From NCBI GenBank assembly GCA_003219995.1, contig QHRC01000013.1, positions 1 to 10,715 of the forward strand: a DNA stretch of 10,715 nucleotides. Direction: 5' to 3'. A program made the position numbers and the translations under genes. Below the pieces are notes generated by a model that searched no databases, was not told the origin of the DNA, and saw nothing but the letters and a program-made list of their open reading frames with translations. Shown piece after piece: positions 6,512-10,715 of this stretch (positions within the stretch are counted from its first letter, which is position 1; each line of letters opens with the position of its first letter). The stretch comes from Verrucomicrobiota bacterium (lineage in GTDB: Bacteria > Verrucomicrobiota > Verrucomicrobiia > Chthoniobacterales > UBA10450).

Positions 6512-6883
6512 TCAGACCGCGAAGCTCTCGCCGCAGGAGCAATGTGCGACCGCGTTTGGGTTGGTGACTTTGAACCCGCCTTTTTGCAAGTCGTCGCTGT
6601 AATCGAGTACCGAACCGCTGACGAAGAGCGCGCTCTTTGGATCGACAACCAGACGGACGTTAGAAGTTGGAACGAGAATGTCGCGCTCTTTGGGGCCATC
6701 CACCAAATCCATCGTGTATTGCAGACCGGAGCAGCCACCGCCGACGACGGCCAGACGCAAGGCGCCGTTTGGATTTCCTTTTTGGTCCAGTAACGACGCG
6801 AGCTTGCGCGCGGCGTTCTCGGTCACTTTGATCAGCCGCTCGTTGCCAACCTTGTAGTTAATTGTCGGTTTTTCAGTGGTCAT
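6512..6883 (-). CDS. A-type iron-sulfur carrier (IscA/ErpA/HesB family)
   Basis: This 123-residue protein has the three Cys ligands of the family: Cys51 in GGGCSGLQY, then Cys115 and Cys117 in CSCGESF. It is cytosolic and hands Fe-S clusters to target apoproteins. The core begins at about residue 16 (RLIKVTENAARKLASLL), preceded by a short polar extension. ATG 6883 is unambiguous. The gene lies between dus and lexA on the same strand, with 82 nt separating it from dus. No isc or suf partner is in the window, so IscA, ErpA and SufA cannot be told apart. Confidence 0.9.
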   Translation of the reverse strand: MTTEKPTINYKVGNERLIKVTENAARKLASLLDQKGNPNGALRLAVVGGGCSGLQYTMDLVDGPKERDILVPTSNVRLVVDPKSALFVSGSVLDYSDDLQKGGFKVTNPNAVAHCSCGESFAV

Positions 6884-6960
6884 TCAAAACAAGATCTGGA
6901 ATCCTCGCCACAGAACGAATCCGTCCGAGTGGCGGACAGGAAAATAGGGAGAGGAACAGT

Positions 6961-7022
6961 CAAGATTAACAGGATTTTAGCGATTCCATTTTCGACCATT
7001 CTGTTGATTCTGTAAATCCTGT
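6961..7022. repeat. Short ACAGGATT-type inverted-repeat element overlapping the end of dus
   Basis: ACAGGATTT (6969-6977) and AAATCCTGT (7014-7022) form a perfect 9-bp inverted repeat with a 36-nt spacer. On the - strand the dus-proximal part reads as degenerate 9-mers: ACAGGATTT, ACAGAATCA, ACAGAATGG. The dus stop codon (TAA, 6968-6966) and its last 19 or so codons lie inside. It resembles the ACAGGATT-rich dispersed sequences I associate with Verrucomicrobia; copy number cannot be judged from one window. Confidence 0.45.
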
Positions 7023-7997
7023 CGACCTCTGCTGATTTTGTTCCGCGATCGCCTTAACTTCGGCGAGAGTTGAGACGTGTGAGAACTTTTCGCGCAATCG
7101 TTTCGCATCTGGCATCGATCTCGAGTAAGCCATCAGCCGCGCGCGCATCGATCGGATGGCCGGCTCTTCTGCGCCCCATTCGCGAGCGACCAATTCGCAA
7201 TGTCGCAGGATCAGGTTCCATCTTTCGCGCAGATTTGGTGGATCGACCATCTCCCCGCTCGCGAGATGCTGTTTTGTCTGATGGAAAATCCACGGCCTAC
7301 TCATGGCGGCGCGGCCGATCATTGCGCCGGCAATTCCGGTTTCGCGACGGTGTTTCGCGACAGCGGCGGCATTTGAGAGATCACCATTCCCGATGACGGG
7401 GATGGAAACAGCGGCCGCAACTTCTCCGATGACATTCCAATTGGCGGCGCCGGAGTAACCTTGGGCGCGCGTGCGTCCGTGCACGGTGATCGCCGAGATC
7501 CCTGCCTCGGCCAAAATTCGCGCGACCCTCGCGGCGTTGATTGAATCAGCGTCCCATCCAATCCGGATCTTCGCCGTGACCGGCATCGGCGCGATCGTGC
7601 GCACGACCGCGGTTGCGACGCGTGCTAAAGTTGGACAATCCTTGAGCAGCGCTGAGCCGCCGTTTTTGCAAACGACTTTGTTAACGGGACAACCAAAATT
7701 TAGATCGACAAAATCCGGTCGGACCCAATCGACGACCTGCCGCGCCGCTTCCGCCATGTGCTCGGCATTGCCGCCGAAGAGTTGCACGCCGATTGGCCGC
7801 TCAATCTCGTCGAAGTCGAGATATTCGCGCGTGCGTTCGTTGCGCCGGAAAATTCCTTCAGCGGAAATGAATTCGGTCGTTAGAACGTCTGCGCCATATT
7901 CTTTGCAGAGTTGGCGGAAAATCTTGTCGGAGACTCCGGCCATGGGCGCCAGATAGAGCGGAAAACCGTTCCGGAACCAGGGCAATGCCGTGCTCAT
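6966..7997 (-). CDS. dusB: tRNA-dihydrouridine synthase, DusB type
   Basis: This 343-residue TIM-barrel flavoenzyme reduces specific uridines in tRNA D-loops using FMN and NADPH. Visible motifs are APMAGVSDKIFR (17-28, FMN binding), DLNFGCPVNKVV with catalytic Cys103, TAKIRIGWD with Lys143, VHGRTRAQGYSG (172-183) and GNGD (203-206), followed by the helical tRNA-binding domain. ATG 7997 is the start. The final 19 or so residues (from about STGFTESTEW) are encoded by the repeat at 6961-7022 and look like an acquired tail after the expected end of the helical domain. The gene is on the same strand as the Fe-S carrier and lexA genes; the spacers suggest separate transcription. Confidence 0.92.
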   Translation of the reverse strand: MSTALPWFRNGFPLYLAPMAGVSDKIFRQLCKEYGADVLTTEFISAEGIFRRNERTREYLDFDEIERPIGVQLFGGNAEHMAEAARQVVDWVRPDFVDLNFGCPVNKVVCKNGGSALLKDCPTLARVATAVVRTIAPMPVTAKIRIGWDADSINAARVARILAEAGISAITVHGRTRAQGYSGAANWNVIGEVAAAVSIPVIGNGDLSNAAAVAKHRRETGIAGAMIGRAAMSRPWIFHQTKQHLASGEMVDPPNLRERWNLILRHCELVAREWGAEEPAIRSMRARLMAYSRSMPDAKRLREKFSHVSTLAEVKAIAEQNQQRSTGFTESTEWSKMESLKSC

Positions 7998-8030
7998 TGT
8001 TCTATTCTCGCACGAACATCACATCGATGC

Positions 8031-8141
8031 AGGTGGATCGGCCGCTCCGCGGGCGATGTTAAACCAAAGCGCCGCAGGCGCTCGAATGAGCAGCTGCGCT
8101 GCTTCTGGTTGCCATCGAGCAAGGGACTGCTCGATCCACCT
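8031..8141. repeat. 111-bp palindromic repeat, copy 1 (RAYT downstream side)
   Basis: The ends are a perfect 10-bp inverted repeat, AGGTGGATCG (8031-8040) and CGATCCACCT (8132-8141). Four hairpins lie within: ATCGGCCGC/GCGGGCGAT with one mismatch (8037-8045, 8049-8057); AGCGCC/GGCGCT (8068-8073, 8077-8082); AGCAGC/GCTGCT (8089-8094, 8098-8103); and ATCGAGCA/TGCTCGAT (8114-8121, 8128-8135). Each half reads AGGTGGATCG, hairpin, GATG, AACCA, hairpin, so the unit is two inverted half-elements, as in a REPIN/BIME. It lies between dusB and the RAYT gene; its last base is also the last base of the RAYT stop codon. Confidence 0.85.
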
Positions 8142-8602
8142 CACGCTGAGCGCGCAATGATCCAGCGCCAGTCTTCCGCTTTCGTGCATAAGCCAGCGGC
8201 AACGGGGGTTTGCCGAATATAATTCATCTTTGCCGAGAGCTGTTCGCCGCGTTCATCATCACGGAGTCGATGATCGAAATATCCTTCCTGCCAAATAACG
8301 CCGTGCTTGCGCGCTTGAAAGTGTTTCCAATCGCCAAGGACGTTGCTCATTGACTCGTCGCTCGCGAAAGAAAGAAGGGCGTGGAGATGATCTGGCATCA
8401 GAAGGAAGAGTGTGATGTACCAACGGTGTTTGGCCTCGTAGAATTGAGCTGAATTCAACAATGATTGCGCGAGCGGAAAGACCGTTAAGAGACTCCGCTC
8501 TTTTTCGCGATCAATAGCAATTCGGATGTGAAACAGCGCTCCATTTTCGACCCAGTGCGGACCTTCATGATGCAGCTTAGAGGGGAACCCGCGATAAAGC
8601 AT
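8141..8602 (-). CDS. REP-associated tyrosine transposase (RAYT, Y1/IS200-like)
   Basis: This 153-residue single-strand DNA nuclease belongs to the Y1 (HUH) superfamily. It shows the metal-binding HxH in LFLLMPDHLHALLSF (72-74), the family block VIWQEGYFDHRLRDDE (about 102-117), and the helix KMNYIRQTPVAAGL carrying the presumed nucleophile Tyr128, ending in WRWII. RAYTs recognise and spread REP/REPIN hairpins. Here two 111-bp hairpin repeats flank the gene exactly (8031-8141 and 8652-8762), making them its likely substrate. ATG 8602 gives a family-like start (MLYRGFPSKLHHEGP). The frame stays open to TTG 8764 through the upstream repeat, but that part encodes repeat sequence, not a domain. 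All core motifs are intact, so it may be active. Confidence 0.85.
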   Translation of the reverse strand: MLYRGFPSKLHHEGPHWVENGALFHIRIAIDREKERSLLTVFPLAQSLLNSAQFYEAKHRWYITLFLLMPDHLHALLSFASDESMSNVLGDWKHFQARKHGVIWQEGYFDHRLRDDERGEQLSAKMNYIRQTPVAAGLCTKAEDWRWIIARSA

Positions 8603-8651
8603 CGCCGCATTGTGAGTTTCGCGTCCGTGCGCTTCAAGCCAGATCACGCGA

Positions 8652-8762
8652 AGGTGGATCGGCCGCTCCGCGGGCGATGCTAAACCAAAGTGGCGAAGGC
8701 GCTCAAAGGAGCAGCTGCGCCGCTTCTGGTTAACATCGAGCAAGGGACTGCTCGATCCACCC
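8652..8762. repeat. 111-bp palindromic repeat, copy 2 (RAYT upstream side)
   Basis: It has the same length and orientation as copy 1, offset by 621 bp, with about ten differences by eye (roughly 91% identity). The ends are GGTGGATCG (8653-8661) and CGATCCACC (8753-8761). The outer hairpins and the terminal repeats are conserved; the inner hairpin AGCGCC/GGCGCT of copy 1 is weakened here (AGTGGC...). It begins 50 bp upstream of the RAYT ATG and ends 4 bp short of the stop codon of the hypothetical gene at 8767-9270, so it may also affect RAYT expression. Confidence 0.85.
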
Positions 8763-8766
8763 AACG

Positions 8767-9270
8767 CTACGCTGCGCTGCGGAGCAATTGCGCGACTTCG
8801 TTTTGCACGCCCTCCAGCTCATCGAGACGCAATTGGGGATCGGGCACAATGAACACGTCGCCGGTTTCGCCATGCTCATAAATCAACACGCGATCGTTTC
8901 CCGATTGTTCCGTTTTAATCTGCTTCAAGACGCGTTTGCGTTCGAGCATGGCGGCGAGCACGTAGCAGGTGTTGGCGGGCGGCTTCTCCGACGCAACCAG
9001 ACGGCGAAAAAGTTGTTCGGCATTTTCTTTGCCCAAAGGCTCGGGGGATGGCGCGGGCAGAGGTTCGTAACGCGTTTTCCAGAATGAAAATGGCCGGATG
9101 TTCTCGTTTCGCTTCAACCACGCATCCTCGCTCAGATCTTCGCGGCGATAGCCATCTGCATCACGAAAGAGCAGGGTGTAAAAATACTCGCCGGGTGCGA
9201 ACGGCCGGTGGGTCGCCGCGCACGCGTCCGCGCGATGTTTGATCGCCCATTCGTTCGGGAGCGGATTCAT
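8767..9270 (-). CDS. Conserved-looking hypothetical protein coupled to the LPS permease gene
   Basis: This 167-residue soluble protein has no signal peptide or membrane helix. The N-terminal part reads CAATHRPFAPGEYFYTLLFRDADG, then YRREDLSEDAW and IRPFSFWKTRYEP. This resembles small unnamed proteins I recall from Planctomycetes/Verrucomicrobia, in which a CxxTGxPF segment may be the relic of a zinc site; only one Cys is kept at this position. The C-terminal half is helical and charged (LAAMLERKRVLKQIKTE), with RVLIYEHGETGDVFIVPDPQL near the end. ATG 9270 overlaps the permease stop (ATGA), so the two are co-translated. The function is unknown; a link to envelope biogenesis is suggested only by the coupling. 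The stop codon lies 4 bp beyond RAYT repeat copy 2. Confidence 0.7.
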   Translation of the reverse strand: MNPLPNEWAIKHRADACAATHRPFAPGEYFYTLLFRDADGYRREDLSEDAWLKRNENIRPFSFWKTRYEPLPAPSPEPLGKENAEQLFRRLVASEKPPANTCYVLAAMLERKRVLKQIKTEQSGNDRVLIYEHGETGDVFIVPDPQLRLDELEGVQNEVAQLLRSAA

Positions 9271-10406
9271 TGGCTCAATATACGGCGCGCGCTGAGCAGA
9301 TGAAAGCGCGGTGCTTCACGATTGGAGGCGCGCAGATACAGCAAATAAAGACCGATGACGGTGAAAATGAGATTGGGCGTCCAGGCGGCGATCCAGGGCG
9401 CGATACGGTCGCCTTCGCCAAGCGCGAGAAAGAAATGGGTGAGAAAATTCATCGAGAAAACGAGAATCATGGCGGCGGCCACGCTGGAAAGAATGCCGCG
9501 ACGCGAGTAACCGATGCCGAGGGGCGCAGCGATGCACACCACCACCAGACATTCCCATGGCAGGGCGAGGCGATATTGAAAATGCGTTCGAAATGGCGCG
9601 AGCAGAGTTGCCGGGAAATCGGAATTGAATCGGAGATATTCGCGCAGCTCGGGCAAGCTCAGAAATTCCGCTCGGACGTTGGCGCTGCCGAGGCGAAATG
9701 GCGTTTCGCTCCAGTTGTCGATCTTAAGTGACGGATAAATCTGCGCGTCGATGATGTTGCCGGTAGGATCGTAGTGGACCACTTTTATCTGTTCGAGCTC
9801 CCAGGTTTTTGTTTCGGGGCGATAAAAGGCGCGCGTCGCCAGATAATTGGTAACGATATTGTCGTGCTCATCTTGCTGGAGCACCTGGACACTGTTGAAC
9901 CTGTTGCCCCCGGGGCGAAAATTCTGGATGAACCAGGTGCGCGCGTCGGTCCGATTGCGAAAGATTTGTCCCTCGATCAGGCTTTCCGGACGCGACCGCG
10001 CTTCGGAAAAAAATGTTTTGCGCGCTAGCTCGGCGTGCGGCGCAAGGGAATAATTCAGGGCCATGGCCGCCGCGACCGTGAGTAAACCCATCCCGATCAA
10101 GGGCAGGAGAACGCGCGGGATGCTGACGCCCGCGGTCAGCATCGAGACGATTTCATTCGCCCGCGACATGCGCCCGAGCGAAAAAAGGAGCGCGAGCAAA
10201 AGGGACACCGGGAGAAGGATGATGAACACCTGCGGGACCTGCGTGATGTAGTATTGGACGGCGAGAACAAGGCCGACTCGTTCGTCGAGAAGGGTCGAAA
10301 TATTGTCGCTGATGTCGAAAATGAGCCAGATCGAGATAAAGCCGACGATACAGTAAATGTAAGCCTGCAAAAAATTGCGAATGACGTAGCGATCGAGCAG
10401 TCTCAT
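9267..10406 (-). CDS. LptF/LptG-family permease (YjgP/YjgQ), LPS export
   Basis: This 379-residue inner-membrane protein has the family layout. The N-terminal part has MRLLDRYVIRNFLQAYIY and TM1 (about 15-33), TM2 (about 58-78), the cytoplasmic coupling segment GRMSRANEIVSMLTAGVS that contacts the LptB ATPase, and TM3 (about 98-120). A periplasmic beta-jellyroll follows (about 130-265), then three C-terminal helices (about 275-357). LptF and LptG form the membrane part of the LptB2FG transporter that extracts lipopolysaccharide and passes it to the Lpt bridge. Whether this is F or G is not clear from sequence alone. ATG 10406 is firm; no Shine-Dalgarno is evident. The gene overlaps the downstream hypothetical gene by 4 nt, and a kpsF/kdsD-like gene may start divergently only 18 bp away. 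Confidence 0.9.
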   Translation of the reverse strand: MRLLDRYVIRNFLQAYIYCIVGFISIWLIFDISDNISTLLDERVGLVLAVQYYITQVPQVFIILLPVSLLLALLFSLGRMSRANEIVSMLTAGVSIPRVLLPLIGMGLLTVAAAMALNYSLAPHAELARKTFFSEARSRPESLIEGQIFRNRTDARTWFIQNFRPGGNRFNSVQVLQQDEHDNIVTNYLATRAFYRPETKTWELEQIKVVHYDPTGNIIDAQIYPSLKIDNWSETPFRLGSANVRAEFLSLPELREYLRFNSDFPATLLAPFRTHFQYRLALPWECLVVVCIAAPLGIGYSRRGILSSVAAAMILVFSMNFLTHFFLALGEGDRIAPWIAAWTPNLIFTVIGLYLLYLRASNREAPRFHLLSARRILSQ

Positions 10407-10424
10407 TGTGAACGCGGAGGATTC

Positions 10425-10715
10425 ATGAGCTCACAGAACGTTAGCCTAGTCGAGACGGGATCGCACCTTTTGCTATCCAAAATTCCAATCCCCAAGCTCC
10501 AAATCCCAAAGAAGCACCAATCTTCAAGCTCCAACAGCGAGGCAAAATCCGAGCGTTTGAAGGTCCAAATGGCTCCGCCGCACTCGGTTTGTGATTTGAT
10601 GATTGAAGTTTGTTTGGGTTTTGGGTTTTGGTGGTTGGTGCTTCGGCGGCGATGATCGCGCTCAAAGACAAATTGGGTTCCGATTTTGTCGAGCGTGTTC
10701 ATGCGATCTTTGCCG
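10425..10715 (+). pseudogene. Possible kpsF/kdsD-like arabinose-5-phosphate isomerase, 5' end, apparently split by a repeat and cut by the window edge
   Basis: From 10652 the + strand reads MIALKDKLGSDFVERVHAIFA. Its spacing matches the N-terminal helices of KdsD/KpsF/GutQ (E. coli: CLAELDQYINQNFTLACEKMF). These enzymes convert ribulose-5-phosphate to arabinose-5-phosphate for Kdo synthesis, which would fit the LPS export gene next door. About 15-20 residues that should come before this segment are missing. A GGAGG site (10416-10420) with ATG 10425 starts MSSQNVSLVETGSHLLLS, which could be the missing start; the CCAA/TTGG repeat then intervenes and moves the rest into another frame (the 10425 frame stops at 10653-10655). 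Against this, only 18 bp separate ATG 10425 from the divergent permease start. Translation might instead begin at ATG 10652. The catalytic parts lie outside the window. Confidence 0.4.
10478..10646. repeat. CCAA/TTGG-rich dispersed-type element with inverted ends
   Basis: The left half is full of CCAA units on the + strand (eight between about 10478 and 10570, often CTCCAA), and the right half of TTGG/TTTGG units (four between about 10613 and 10638). Inverted pairs nest in order: AAGCACCAA (10512-10520) with TTGGTGCTT (10635-10643), and CTTCAA (10522-10527) with TTGAAG (10603-10608). The composition is quite unlike the GC-rich genes around it and gives no convincing protein in any frame. The exact borders are uncertain. 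It accounts for most of the gene-poor stretch after the permease start. Confidence 0.55.

Noticed and set aside
6923..6937. GTCCG/CGGAC hairpin between dusB and the Fe-S carrier gene as a terminator
   Set aside because: It has only a 5-bp stem and no T-run on the - strand side, too weak to call.
8031..8762. CRISPR-like or IS terminal repeats
   Set aside because: There are only two long palindromic copies with a gene between them, no short regularly spaced repeats, and no clear target-site duplication; the RAYT/REPIN reading fits better.
8603..8764. TTG 8764 as the true RAYT start
   Set aside because: The extra N-terminal part is encoded mostly by the repeat and adds no recognisable domain; ATG 8602 gives the expected family start.
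10425..10655. A free-standing 76-residue + strand protein from ATG 10425
   Set aside because: Most of it is translated low-complexity repeat; only the first 18 or so codons might be real, as the start of the neighbouring gene.
10403..10702. A - strand open frame upstream of the permease gene
   Set aside because: It reads through the CCAA/TTGG element and has no family resemblance; the + strand reading at 10652-10715 fits a known family better.

Overview
This window looks like chromosomal DNA of a soil-type Verrucomicrobiota bacterium, probably close to Chthoniobacterales/Spartobacteria. The evidence is an ExbB-ExbD-TPR operon, an ImuA-ImuB gene pair, and two identical operator cores upstream of lexA and imuA. 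Those cores fit the TGTTC-N4-GAACA LexA motif that I recall for Verrucomicrobia. The placement comes from gene content and motifs, not from a database match.

Left part (1-3786, + strand). The window opens in the tail of an ExbB/TolQ proton-channel subunit, followed by exbD and a large secreted TPR protein (557-3019). Together these look like a Ton/Tol-type envelope energisation operon. The exbD reading frame appears broken: its expected C-terminal end survives in another frame and stops in an ATGA overlap with the TPR gene, and about 25 nt seem to be missing. A 60-bp two-hairpin repeat (3021-3080) separates this operon from an aquaporin gene whose predicted selectivity filter (His-Ile-Ala-Arg) resembles that of plant TIPs.

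Middle part (3779-7997, - strand). Here lies an SOS neighbourhood: a short imuB fragment converging on the aquaporin gene, imuA, a Doc-type toxin with a MazE/AbrB-type antitoxin, and lexA. SOS boxes precede imuA and lexA. Upstream of lexA are an A-type Fe-S carrier gene and a DusB-type tRNA-dihydrouridine synthase whose C-terminal tail is encoded by a short inverted-repeat element.

Right part (8031-10715). A RAYT (REP-associated tyrosine transposase) gene is bracketed by two 111-bp, four-hairpin palindromic repeats in direct orientation. It is followed on the right by a conserved hypothetical gene that overlaps an LptF/LptG permease gene by 4 nt. The last 300 bases hold a CCAA/TTGG-rich inverted-repeat element that appears to sit in the 5' end of a + strand kpsF/kdsD-like gene (Kdo pathway) running off the window.

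The most notable material is the palindromic repeats with their candidate transposase, the LexA operators over an apparently decayed mutasome cassette, and the several damaged genes (exbD, imuB, the kpsF-like gene). No rRNA, tRNA or CRISPR array was recognised.
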